A stretch of DNA of 64,000 nt from contig NZ_QXTG01000001.1 of assembly GCF_003581425.1 (NCBI RefSeq), forward strand, positions 62,001 through 126,000, given 5' to 3'. The notes under the pieces are model-generated. The model did no database searches and was not told the DNA's origin. It saw nothing but the letters and a program-made list of their open reading frames with translations. The stretch comes from Amnibacterium setariae (GTDB lineage: Bacteria > Actinomycetota > Actinomycetes > Actinomycetales > Microbacteriaceae). The translations under genes and the position numbers were made by a program. Within the stretch, counting starts at the first letter, position 1, and every line of letters starts with the position of its first letter. Shown piece after piece: positions 1 through 7,477 of the stretch.

Positions 1-350
1 GTGAGTGACCAGACGATGGGCGCGGCCCCGAGCAGAATCCGGTTGATCAGCGGCACGCCGTTCAACGTTGTGGCGACCTGCGTGACAGTCACCGACTGTC
101 CGTCCTGCACGAACGGACCGCCGCCATAGCTGTTCTGCCCGCCGTTGGTCTTCAGCTCGAAGCTGGTGCTGAAGGTCACCGGTACACGAGCTCCGGGCTG
201 CACCCAGTTCACGAGTTGCGTCACCTGCAGAACCAGACCGACAAGGCTGACAAGCGTCCACAGCACTGCGACCGTGAGTAACAGTCGTAGCGCCCACCGG
301 AATCGTTCCGGAATCACCTGGGCGTCCTGCAGTCGTGAGGCATCGGACAT
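1..350 (-). CDS. Membrane protein, N-terminal part (runs off left edge)
   Basis: Only the first 116 codons are present, read from the ATG whose complement is at 348-350. There is one hydrophobic helix at about residues 20-44, then a polar segment of about 55 residues rich in Gly, Gln, Asn and Thr that probably faces outside, and a second hydrophobic stretch begins near residue 101. Two helices separated by a long outer loop recall DUF2975-type small membrane proteins, but this is only a shape match. Codon use is less GC-biased than in genes after 4 kb, fitting membership in the integrated segment. Confidence 0.55.
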   Translation of the reverse strand, partial: MSDASRLQDAQVIPERFRWALRLLLTVAVLWTLVSLVGLVLQVTQLVNWVQPGARVPVTFSTSFELKTNGGQNSYGGGPFVQDGQSVTVTQVATTLNGVPLINRILLGAAPIVWSL

Positions 351-579
351 TTCCGTAACATATCGAACGTCGACAGTGTCGTCAATCGATAGGTTTGGAT
401 CTAGCGGACGGTTCAGACGGGAACGGCCAACGCTTGCGCGACGCCCTTGTACCCGAGGTCGCCCCACGCTTAGAGCGGCATCGCGTCTCGGTCGCGCTGC
501 GGGAGCCGCCGAATCGCACCGGCGATCTGTCGGAGCGCCGACTCCGCTTCCAACGGCCCGTCCTCGACCTCGTCCGAGC

Positions 580-939
580 ATGTCGACGGTTGCGACGCAG
601 CCACCGCGCTGGCAGCCTCACCTCGTGGCCGAGCGGACGGTGAGAGGGCCGAATCCGATCGCGTACTTCGTCTTCGCGGGCGTGTGGCTGGCGCTGGGTG
701 TTTGGACGATCGCCACCCCGACCCCCGCTCTTAACCAGTGGCTGCAACTCGCCGCGCACCTCGCGCTGGCAGCCGCGTTCGCCTTCCTCGGGACTAGACG
801 CGTGCGCCCAAAAGGCAGCTTCACCGTCCAGATGAGGCACGGCCCGCGCGCCACCGACAGGGCTCATGTGCGCATCGAGGGGACCCGCTCCCAGGACGAT
901 GCAACAGTTCGCGTCCTCCACGCCGTTCTTAATACGTGA
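580..939 (+). CDS. Small two-helix membrane protein, unknown function
   Basis: 119 residues with two hydrophobic helices at about residues 28-46 and 53-71 and a charged C-terminal tail, so probably an inner-membrane protein. I chose the ATG at 580 because the reading frame upstream is Arg-rich and not protein-like. No clear Shine-Dalgarno precedes it. It ends 24 bases before the sigma factor gene and may share its transcript. I do not recognise the family. The 229 bases before it (351-579) hold no gene I can support. Confidence 0.5.
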   Translation: MSTVATQPPRWQPHLVAERTVRGPNPIAYFVFAGVWLALGVWTIATPTPALNQWLQLAAHLALAAAFAFLGTRRVRPKGSFTVQMRHGPRATDRAHVRIEGTRSQDDATVRVLHAVLNT

Positions 940-963
940 GCAGTGGCAGGGAGCGGAGGGTGG

Positions 964-1467
964 ATGACGGACACGTGGTCCGCTGACCCGCGATACACCG
1001 ATCTAGTGCGGCGGCGTGGCGGCGAGCTCCTGCGCGCGGCGGCGATGCTTACGGGGAGCCGGCACGACGCGGAGGACGCGCTGCAGGAGGCGTACATCGC
1101 CGTCTCGCGGTCATGGCCGACTCGGTTGTTCGGCTCCGAGAGCGCCGCCTTCGCCTACTTGCGCACCGCTGTGCTGCGGAAGTCGATCGACCTCATTCGC
1201 AAGCGGCATCCGTCCGACGACCTGCTCGAGCGGACCGTGGAGGACCGCGGGCTGCTGCGGTTCGAGGAGGACCAGGCGTTCTTCGCTCGGCTACAGCACC
1301 TGCCGCAGCAGCAACGAGCCGTGCTCGTGCTCCGCTACTACCTCGATCTCGACGACCGCCGGATCGCCGAGCTGCTCGACATCACCCGCGCGACGGTTCG
1401 CTCCAACGCGATGCGCGGACTCGACAAGCTCCGCGCGGAGACCCGCGCGGTCGCGGAGAAACGATGA
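964..1467 (+). CDS. ECF-type RNA polymerase sigma factor (SigE-like)
   Basis: 167 residues, the usual size for an extracytoplasmic-function sigma factor. Region 2 is at about residues 15-70 (AEDALQEAYIAVSRSWP, then an R-rich stretch). Region 4 is at about 110-160, with LPQQQRAVLVLRYYLDLDD and the helix-turn-helix RRIAELLDITRATVRS. It should direct core polymerase to a specific promoter set. The ATG at 964 is preceded by GGAGGGTGG; an in-frame start at 943 lacks this. Its stop overlaps the next start in ATGA, so the downstream membrane protein is co-translated and is the obvious candidate for its regulator. Confidence 0.85.
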   Translation: MTDTWSADPRYTDLVRRRGGELLRAAAMLTGSRHDAEDALQEAYIAVSRSWPTRLFGSESAAFAYLRTAVLRKSIDLIRKRHPSDDLLERTVEDRGLLRFEEDQAFFARLQHLPQQQRAVLVLRYYLDLDDRRIAELLDITRATVRSNAMRGLDKLRAETRAVAEKR

Positions 1468-2561
1468 ACCCCGAAGACGCGCTGCGCCGACTTCGGTCAG
1501 CCGAGCGCTGGCTACCGATGGAACCCGATTTCCTACCCGCGCAGAGCACCGAGTCCGGATCGCGCGACAACCGGCGACGCGCTCATGAGAGTCGTGTCCG
1601 CGCCGTAATCATCACTGTGGTGGTCCTCGCGCTGCTCGTCGTCGGGACGATCGCACTGGGGCAGGTGACGCGCACGTCCGCACCGGCACTCTCCGTGCCC
1701 CCGACCGCCACCCCGACACCGTCGCCATCTCCGGGCGCGGGCACGGTCGGGGCGCTTCCCGCGGTCGCAGGTACGGTCCTGGCCACGTGGACCTCCCGCG
1801 ATTCACTGCCGGCTACCCGCACGCTCGACGCCCACGGCAAGGCGGTCGCGATCACGGTCGCGTGCACGGGCGGCGGCAGCGTGCGGTACACCCTCGTCCA
1901 CCACAGCGACTCCGCAATCGGGTGCGACGGCACCGCCTCGACCGGCCCGGAGCTGCAAGCCAAGAACGGGCGCCTTATGGCCGAGGGCAAGGTCACGATC
2001 AAGGTCAGTACGACCGGGTACCCGCGCTTCGCACTCCGAGTCACCGCGGTGCCGGTTCGCGCGGTGCCCGCCGTCCCGGATCACCCCTCGGTCACTGCGA
2101 CCGGCCCCGGCGTCCCCCGCTCCCTACGCACCTGCAGCACCCGGGATCTCGAACCGACGGCGGAGTTCACTCGCTGGCCGCACTTCGAGGGCGGAATCGT
2201 CAAGATCACGAGCGCCGCTACCAACGACTGCGCGATCCGGACGTGGCCCCAGATCGCGTATCTCGACGCGTCCGGCAACCAGATCGGCGGCCTCGGGGGT
2301 CAGAACGGCGACCCGGCGACCCCGGCGAAGCCAGTCCGTCTCGCCGCGCACGGCACCGCTTACGTCGAGATCGAGCTCTTCCGGCTCGACCGCCTGACCG
2401 ACTGCGGCGCAGAACGAGTTCAGAACGTCGTACTCACGATCGGTCGCGCGCGAACGCGGATACCGGTCCCCGACGTCCCGCCGGTCGGCAAATGCGCCGA
2501 TCCGAACGTCAGCGCGGACGGCGTGGGAGCCGTCACCGGCTACCGCCCAACCGGTCCATGA
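1464..2561 (+). CDS. Membrane-anchored DUF4232 protein, possible anti-sigma partner
   Basis: 365 residues. A charged cytoplasmic part (1-46) is followed by one transmembrane helix (about 47-67), a Thr/Pro/Ser linker, and an outer part. The last 140 residues resemble DUF4232 (CSTRDLEPTAEF at the start and Cys-containing strands around TNDCAIRTWPQ). DUF4232 is a beta-sandwich found in actinobacterial lipoproteins and membrane proteins. The four-base overlap with the ECF sigma gene and the single-pass layout suggest it senses the envelope and restrains the sigma factor, but no canonical zinc anti-sigma motif (HxxxCxxC) is visible, so that role is inferred. Confidence 0.7.
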   Translation: MNPEDALRRLRSAERWLPMEPDFLPAQSTESGSRDNRRRAHESRVRAVIITVVVLALLVVGTIALGQVTRTSAPALSVPPTATPTPSPSPGAGTVGALPAVAGTVLATWTSRDSLPATRTLDAHGKAVAITVACTGGGSVRYTLVHHSDSAIGCDGTASTGPELQAKNGRLMAEGKVTIKVSTTGYPRFALRVTAVPVRAVPAVPDHPSVTATGPGVPRSLRTCSTRDLEPTAEFTRWPHFEGGIVKITSAATNDCAIRTWPQIAYLDASGNQIGGLGGQNGDPATPAKPVRLAAHGTAYVEIELFRLDRLTDCGAERVQNVVLTIGRARTRIPVPDVPPVGKCADPNVSADGVGAVTGYRPTGP

Positions 2562-2717
2562 CACGTGCGATTGCTCAGACCATCAGAACCACCGACCCGA
2601 CGCTCCGAGCGGGCCCGCCGCACGGTGCGCAAGTTCACTACGCGGACGTAGGGCTAAGAACCGGGGCGGCCGAGAGCGTCTGGAACAGCGCTACAAGGCC
2701 GGAGAGGGAGCTGGATC

Positions 2718-3403
2718 ATGTCGACGAGCGCCACTGACTTCGGACTGCGAAACAGTTCCAGCCGCTTCCGTGTCGCGCTCGTCGACGGCCACGAGGTGAT
2801 CGCATCTGCACTCCGGGCAGCCATGCGTCTCGCTCCCGAGATCGACTTCGTGACCTGGGCACAGACCGTCGAGGGCCTGCTGGGGCGCGCGACCGCGCCA
2901 CTCGATCTCGTGCTGCTCGACCTGCGCCTTCGCGACCACACGTCGCCCGAACTGAACGTTAGACGGCTCACGGAAGGCGGTATCGCGTTCTCATCTACAC
3001 GAGCGGCGAGAGTCGATTCCTGCTGCGAAGCGCTGCCCGTACGCCCGCTCTCGGAATCCTGCGCAAGAGCGAGCCGCTGCCGCGGCTGGTCCAGGCGATC
3101 CAGCAGGCGGCTCGCGGCCGCCCGGTCGTGACCAGCGAGTGGGCGACAGCCCTGCAGAACGACCCTCTCCTCGCCGACGCCGGCATAACCGCCCATGAAC
3201 AGCTCGTGCTGATGCGGTTCGCGGACGTCGCCAGCGCGCAGGCAGTGGCCCGTGAACTCGAGGTCGCGATGTCCACGATCGAGGACTACGTGCGCCGCAT
3301 CCGCGCGAAGTACGCCCGCGTCGGAAGACACGCCGCCACGAAGGTCGACCTCTACAAACGCGCCATCGAGGACGGCTTCCTCCCCGCTCCTGCGGACTTT
3401 TGA
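2718..3403 (+). pseudogene. NarL/FixJ-type response regulator, frameshifted
   Basis: The receiver domain starts in one frame (VALVDGHEVIASALRAAM, then the phospho-acceptor Asp in LVLLDLRLRD) and leaves it near 2975-2990. The homologous sequence continues in another frame as RVLIYTSGESRFLLRSAAR, with the conserved Lys in GILRKSE, and runs into a LuxR-type helix-turn-helix (AREL..AMSTIEDYVRRIRAKY) ending at 3403. The second frame has a stop at 2960-2962, so the shift lies between 2963 and about 2990. A one-base loss (or two-base gain) around GGCGGTATCGCG explains it. It could be a real inactivating mutation, a sequencing error, or less likely recoding. Confidence 0.75.
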
Positions 3404-3627
3404 AGTTCGATTAGACATCGAGCGACGCCGATCAGGGCGCCTCTGCTCGCAGGACACGTGACACTGCGCACCCTCATGAGCCGACGCGTCGTGTGTGCCG
3501 TGTGTGTGCACGCCGCGCTCGACCTGCCGCGCGCTGATGATCGAAGCGCTGGGAACAGGCCCGGAATGACGCCGAAGACGAGCGCCAGACGCTCTCGACG
3601 CGCCGGTGTGATGTCCAGGCGCGTGGC

Positions 3628-3668
3628 TACGGATCAGAAGGTTGGGGGTTCGAGTCCCTCCGGGCGCG
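3628..3668 (+). other. 3' fragment of tRNA-Arg(ACG), probable att site
   Basis: The bases from the anticodon loop onward match a bacterial tRNA-Arg(ACG): CTACGGATCAG (loop and 3' anticodon stem), GGGGGTTCGAGTCCC (T arm) and CGGGCGC (3' acceptor strand) plus discriminator G. The 5' acceptor strand and D arm are missing: the preceding bases do not pair with the acceptor strand. An intact terminator follows at 3680-3703. This is what remains at the far end of an element that integrated in the tRNA gene. Confidence 0.75.
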
Positions 3669-3679
3669 CAGGACGATCA

Positions 3680-3703
3680 GCCCCCGGTCTCGCGACCGGG
3701 GGC
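3680..3703 (+). terminator. Intrinsic terminator of the former tRNA-Arg
   Basis: Stem GCCCCCGGTC / GACCGGGGGC with a TCGC loop, followed by TTCGTCGTT. It lies 12 bases after the tRNA 3' end, the normal place for the tRNA terminator. Confidence 0.75.
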
Positions 3704-3979
3704 TTCGTCGTTCCCGCTCGGACGCCCGCACGAGCGGCGCGGCCAGGGCGTCGAAGCCCTCGAGCGCGACGGCGTCCACCAGCGCCCGCCGGCCGTCGAA
3801 GACCGAGTAGAGCACCGGCTGCGTGGCACCGAGCCCGCCCGCGAGCCGTCGCATCGTGACGGCGCTCCACCCCTCGGCCTCGGCGACGGTCCGTGCCGCG
3901 ACCACGACCTGGTCGCGCCGACCCGCGAGGTCGGGGGCGGGTCTCGGAGGCATGGGATCGATCTTGACGACGGTTCGTG

Positions 3980-4342
3980 TCAGACCAGGGCCAGGACCAG
4001 GCCGGCGACGACGAGGAACAGGGCCGTGAGGCCGTGGACGCGGAGCGCGTACGAGACCGAGCCGCCGTTGCGGGCGACCAGGATCGCGTCGCCGACCGGC
4101 GTGATCGCCGCGACGACGAGCGCCCAGCCGAGCGCATGCGTCCCGGCGACCGCGAGGACCACCAGGACCATCACCCCGGACGTGATGTCCCGGATCCCCT
4201 TCGCCCCCGCGAGCGGCTGGAAGCGCCCCTCGGGGAGTCCGAACCCGGCGAGGGCGACCCGGGGCGCGAGGAGGAAGCGGGTGCCGATGAAGACGATGAA
4301 CCCCGCGACGAGCAGGGTGACGACGAGGGCGACGATGAACAC
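3980..4342 (-). CDS. DUF4267-type small integral membrane protein
   Basis: 120 residues, almost all hydrophobic, with about four transmembrane helices (VFIVALVVTLLVAGFIVFIG first, TALFLVVAGLVLALV last) and a polar loop containing LPEGRFQPLAGAKGIRDI, as expected for the DUF4267 family. Function is unknown. The GTG at 4342 is chosen because GGAAGG sits 8 bases upstream; frames further upstream are not protein-like. It is followed 26 bases later by the remnant of a tetR gene on the same strand. Confidence 0.7.
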   Translation of the reverse strand: MFIVALVVTLLVAGFIVFIGTRFLLAPRVALAGFGLPEGRFQPLAGAKGIRDITSGVMVLVVLAVAGTHALGWALVVAAITPVGDAILVARNGGSVSYALRVHGLTALFLVVAGLVLALV

Positions 4343-4466
4343 GAGTGGTCCTTCCGGGTTGAATTGCGTTGTTAGATAACGACGGTAGACCCTCGGAGGA
4401 GGGCGATGCAAGCCCGCTGCCCGACACCGGGCCCCGCGCTCCGACCGGGCGCCGTAGCGTGGCCCC

Positions 4467-5423
4467 GTGCCGGAGCCCCGCCTGCGTCGCGTCGCCGTGC
4501 TGGTGCTGGAGGGTGCGAAGCCGCTCGACGTCGGCATCCCGGCCCAGGTGTTCACGACGCGCGCCTCGATGCCCTACGAGGTGCGCGTCTGCGGCGCCGC
4601 GCCCGGCCCGATCACGGGCGGCGACGGCCTGTCGTACCTCGTGGCGCACGGGCTCGAGGCGCTGGACTGGGCCGATCTCGTCTTCGTGCCCGGCTACCGG
4701 TCCCCCGACCGCGACGACCCGCCGGCGGTGGTGCTCGACGCGCTGCGCGCCGCCTCCGCGAGGGGTGCCCGGCTCGCCGCGATCTCGACCGGCGCGTTCG
4801 CCCTCGCGGCGACGGGGCTGCTCGACGACCGCCGCGCGACGACCCACTGGCACTACACCCGGGCGCTCGCGGCGCGGTACCCGCGGATCCGGGTCGACGA
4901 GCACGTGCTCTTCGTCGACGAGGGCGCGGTGCTCACATCGGCCGGCGCGGCCTCGGGCATCGACCTGTGCCTGCACGTGCTGCGCGGGGACCTCGGCATC
5001 GCGAGCGCGAACCACGCCGCGCGCCGCCTCGTCGCCGCGCCCTACCGCAGCGGCGGGCAGGCGCAGTACGTGCCGAGGAGCGTGCCGGAGCCGCTCGGCG
5101 AGCGCTTCGCCGCCACGCGCGAATGGGCGCTCCGCCGCCTCGCCGAACCGCTGACGCTCGACGACCTCGCGCGGCACGCCGCCGTCTCGCCGCGCACCTT
5201 CTCGCGCCGGTTCGCCGAGGACACGGGTACGACGCCGATGCGATGGCTGCTCCGCGCCCGGCTCGACGTCGCCCGCGAGCTGCTCGAGCGCAGCGAGCGG
5301 AGCATCGAGCAGATCGCCGCGGACGTCGGGCTCGGCACCGGGACCAACCTGCGGCTCCACTTCCAGCGCGTGCTCGGGACCACGCCCTCCGAGTACCGGC
5401 GGACCTTCACGCCGGACTTCTGA
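4467..5423 (+). CDS. GlxA-type transcriptional regulator (DJ-1/PfpI + AraC)
   Basis: 318 residues. The N-terminal half is a DJ-1/PfpI-like domain (VAVLVLEGAKPLDVGIPAQVF to about residue 170). The C-terminal 100 residues are an AraC-type double helix-turn-helix (LDDLARHAAVSPRTFSRRFAEDTG, then IEQIAADVGLGTGTNLRLHFQRVLG). The nucleophile-elbow position reads AISTGAFALA, with Ser where many members have Cys, so the domain is probably a sensor and not an enzyme. The GTG at 4467 has TAGCGT six bases upstream and no Shine-Dalgarno, so the transcript is probably leaderless. Confidence 0.85.
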   Translation: MPEPRLRRVAVLVLEGAKPLDVGIPAQVFTTRASMPYEVRVCGAAPGPITGGDGLSYLVAHGLEALDWADLVFVPGYRSPDRDDPPAVVLDALRAASARGARLAAISTGAFALAATGLLDDRRATTHWHYTRALAARYPRIRVDEHVLFVDEGAVLTSAGAASGIDLCLHVLRGDLGIASANHAARRLVAAPYRSGGQAQYVPRSVPEPLGERFAATREWALRRLAEPLTLDDLARHAAVSPRTFSRRFAEDTGTTPMRWLLRARLDVARELLERSERSIEQIAADVGLGTGTNLRLHFQRVLGTTPSEYRRTFTPDF

Positions 5424-5517
5424 CCACCTGGCGCGATCCTTTCGAACCGTGTCGTTCGCGCCACTGTCGAGGCGCTCGCGGGACGACGACGGTGGAGGGG
5501 AACCGGAAGGAGTCCCC

Positions 5518-6516
5518 ATGACCCGCATCGCCATCAACGGCTTCGGCCGCATCGGCCGCAACACCCTCCGCGCCCTGCTCGAGCGCGGCAGCGACCTCGA
5601 GGTGGTCGCCGTCAACGACCTCACGGAGCCGGCGGCACTCGCGCGGCTGCTCGCCTTCGACTCGACGGCCGGCCGCCTCGGCCGCCCCGTCGTCGCGGAC
5701 GGCGACGCGCTCGTCGTCGACGGCCGCCGCATCCGCGTGCTCGCGGAGCGCGACCCCGCGCAGCTGCCGTGGGCCGAGCTCGGCGTCGACGTCGTGCTCG
5801 AGTCGACCGGGCGGTTCACCTCCGCGACGGCCGCCCGCGCGCACCTGACGGCGGGGGCGAAGCGCGTGCTCGTCAGCGCGCCGGCCGACGGCGCGGACGT
5901 CACGCTCGCCTACGGCGTCAACACCGAGGCCTACGACCCGGCGGCGCACGTGATCGTCTCCAACGCCTCCTGCACCACGAACGCGCTCGCGCCGCTCGCC
6001 TCGGTGCTCGACGACCTCGCCGGCATCGAGCACGGCTTCATGACCACGGTGCACGCCTACACGCAGGAGCAGAACCTGCAGGACGGCCCGCACCGCGACA
6101 CGCGTCGGGCGCGGGCCGCCGCGGTGAACATCGTGCCCACCACGACGGGCGCCGCGAAGGCGATCGGCCTCGTCCTGCCGCGCCTCGACGGCCGGCTGGC
6201 CGGCGACTCCATCCGCGTGCCCGTCCCCGTCGGATCGATCGTGGAGCTGAACGCCACGGTGTCCCGCGACGTGACGCGGGACGAGGTGATCGGGGCGTAC
6301 CGGGCGGCGGCGGAGGGCCGTCTCGCGGGCGTGCTCGAGTTCTCGGAGGACGCGCTCGTGTCCTCCGACATCGTCGGCGACCCGGCGTCGTCGATCTTCG
6401 ACTCCTCGCTCACCCGGGCCGACGGTCGGCACGTCAAGGTCGTCGCCTGGTACGACAACGAGTGGGGCTTCTCCAACCGCGTCGTCGACACGCTCGAGCT
6501 CCTCGCAGCGGGCTGA
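5518..6516 (+). CDS. gap: Type I glyceraldehyde-3-phosphate dehydrogenase
   Basis: 332 residues, full length. It converts glyceraldehyde-3-phosphate, phosphate and NAD+ to 1,3-bisphosphoglycerate in glycolysis. The NAD-binding start INGFGRIGRN is at residues 5-14. The catalytic site SNASCTTNALAPL is near residues 150-162 with the active Cys, and the C-terminal WYDNEWGFSNRVVDT is intact. The ATG at 5518 follows a strong GGAAGGAG. The adenylate kinase gene follows 226 bases later. Confidence 0.95.
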   Translation: MTRIAINGFGRIGRNTLRALLERGSDLEVVAVNDLTEPAALARLLAFDSTAGRLGRPVVADGDALVVDGRRIRVLAERDPAQLPWAELGVDVVLESTGRFTSATAARAHLTAGAKRVLVSAPADGADVTLAYGVNTEAYDPAAHVIVSNASCTTNALAPLASVLDDLAGIEHGFMTTVHAYTQEQNLQDGPHRDTRRARAAAVNIVPTTTGAAKAIGLVLPRLDGRLAGDSIRVPVPVGSIVELNATVSRDVTRDEVIGAYRAAAEGRLAGVLEFSEDALVSSDIVGDPASSIFDSSLTRADGRHVKVVAWYDNEWGFSNRVVDTLELLAAG

Positions 6517-6611
6517 CGGGCCGATCGGGCTCCGGTCCCGGGGCGTGCGCCGCAGCGGCGGCGGCGCGCCCCCGGGTGCCCTCGACTTCAGAGCTTCCCG
6601 AGCGCCCGCTG

Positions 6612-6640
6612 TTGGCCGTCCTCGGATCGTCTGGTACACA
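6612..6640 (+). promoter_or_regulatory. Probable promoter of adk
   Basis: TTGGCC (6612-6617), a 17-base spacer and TACACA (6635-6640) fit a housekeeping sigma-70 promoter. It would give a leader of about 95 bases before the adk start. Confidence 0.45.
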
Positions 6641-6742
6641 CGATCGAGCACGCCCGGCCCGATCGCGCCTTCCGGAGGGAAGTCCCCGCCCCTCTGAGCG
6701 TTGACCCCACCGTCACCGGCGTCTCATCGAAGGAGCAGAGAC

Positions 6743-7330
6743 ATGCAGCGAGTCGTCCTCTTCGGCCCCCCGGGGGTCGGCAAGGGCACCCAGGGCGGCC
6801 GCCTCGCCGCGGCCCTCGGCGTCCCGGCGATCTCGACCGGCGACCTCTTCCGTGCGCACGTCCGGAACGGCACCGACCTGGGCCGCCGCCTGTCGGCGCT
6901 GATCGCCTCCGGCGACTACGTGCCGGACTCCGTGACGAACACCATGCTCGCGGAGCGCCTCGCCGAGCCCGACGCCGCCGGCGGCTTCCTGCTCGACGGC
7001 TACCCGCGCACCGCGGACCAGGTGGCGGAGCTCGACCGGCTGCTCGCCACCGCCGGCGTCTCGATCGACGCGGTGCTGCTGCTCGCAGCGCCCGACGAGG
7101 TGCTGGAGGAGCGGCTGCTGAAGCGGGCCGCCGAGCAGGGCCGCTCGGACGACACCCCCGAGGTCATCCGACACCGCCTCGCGCTGTACCACGACGAGAC
7201 GGAGCCGCTCGTCGCGCTCTACGACGCCGCGGACCTGGTGCTGCGGGTCGACGGCACGGGCACGCCGGACGAGGTGCACGCGCGCCTGCTCGACGCGATC
7301 GCGCTGCGGGAGCCGACCACGAGCAAGTGA
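6743..7330 (+). CDS. adk: Adenylate kinase
   Basis: 195 residues. It interconverts ATP + AMP and 2 ADP. The P-loop GPPGVGKGTQGG is at about residues 8-19, the AMP-binding segment AISTGDLFR at about 31-39, and GFLLDGYPRTADQ at about 79-91. The long zinc-type LID domain is absent, so this is the short form usual in actinobacteria. The ATG at 6743 is preceded by AAGGAG. Unusually for bacteria it is not next to secY/map here; it sits after gap, so it may be a second copy. Confidence 0.93.
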   Translation: MQRVVLFGPPGVGKGTQGGRLAAALGVPAISTGDLFRAHVRNGTDLGRRLSALIASGDYVPDSVTNTMLAERLAEPDAAGGFLLDGYPRTADQVAELDRLLATAGVSIDAVLLLAAPDEVLEERLLKRAAEQGRSDDTPEVIRHRLALYHDETEPLVALYDAADLVLRVDGTGTPDEVHARLLDAIALREPTTSK

Positions 7331-7364
7331 GCCTCGCCGCGGACGCAGCGCGGCGTGCCGGATC

Positions 7365-7407
7365 TGGACAGATCTTGCACGAGGTGTAATCTTGCAGTCT
7401 CTGCAAG
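7365..7407 (+). promoter_or_regulatory. Promoter and palindromic operator of the MFS exporter
   Basis: TGGACA (7365-7370), a 16-base spacer and TAATCT (7387-7392) form a plausible promoter. Overlapping and just beyond the -10 is a perfect palindrome CTTGCAG-TCT-CTGCAAG (7391-7407), and another CTTGCA lies at 7374-7379. A TetR- or MarR-type repressor bound here would cover the start point. No such regulator gene is adjacent. Confidence 0.5.
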
Positions 7408-7477
7408 CATCGATGTCGGGCTGTGGCGCTACGACGTCGCGGCCCCCGGTGCGCTCCGCTGTTCCCGAAGGGCACCC

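Larger units (their letters stand above)
1..3668. mobile_element. Right part of a putative element integrated in tRNA-Arg(ACG)
   Basis: The segment ends at 3628-3668 in a partial tRNA-Arg whose 5' half is absent, which is the usual footprint of a tyrosine-recombinase integration in a tRNA 3' end. To the left, GC is visibly lower and A/T-ending codons are more frequent than in the genes after 4 kb. The cargo seen is an ECF sigma factor, a DUF4232 membrane protein, a frameshifted response regulator and two unknown membrane proteins. The integrase and the intact tRNA copy would lie left of the window, so the element is inferred. Confidence 0.55.
3627..3953 (-). pseudogene. TetR-family regulator, truncated after the DNA-binding domain
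   Basis: From the ATG at 3953 the product begins with a typical TetR helix-turn-helix (about residues 12-58: RDQVVVAARTVAEAEGWSAV..LAGGLGATQPVLYSVFD, then RRALVDAVALEGFD). After about residue 78 it turns into Arg/Ser-rich sequence because the frame reads antisense through the tRNA terminator and the tRNA fragment. Full TetR proteins are about 190-220 residues, so the ligand-binding domain is lost. It lies next to the membrane gene ending at 3980 on the same strand and probably once controlled it. Confidence 0.65.

Noticed and set aside
395-643. An 82-codon plus-strand frame upstream of the small membrane protein
   Set aside because: TTG-type start, no ribosome binding site, Arg-rich ending; it overlaps the better-supported gene at 580.
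3458-3859. A plus-strand open frame running through the tRNA fragment
   Set aside because: It crosses a tRNA remnant and a terminator and is Arg-rich with no homology.
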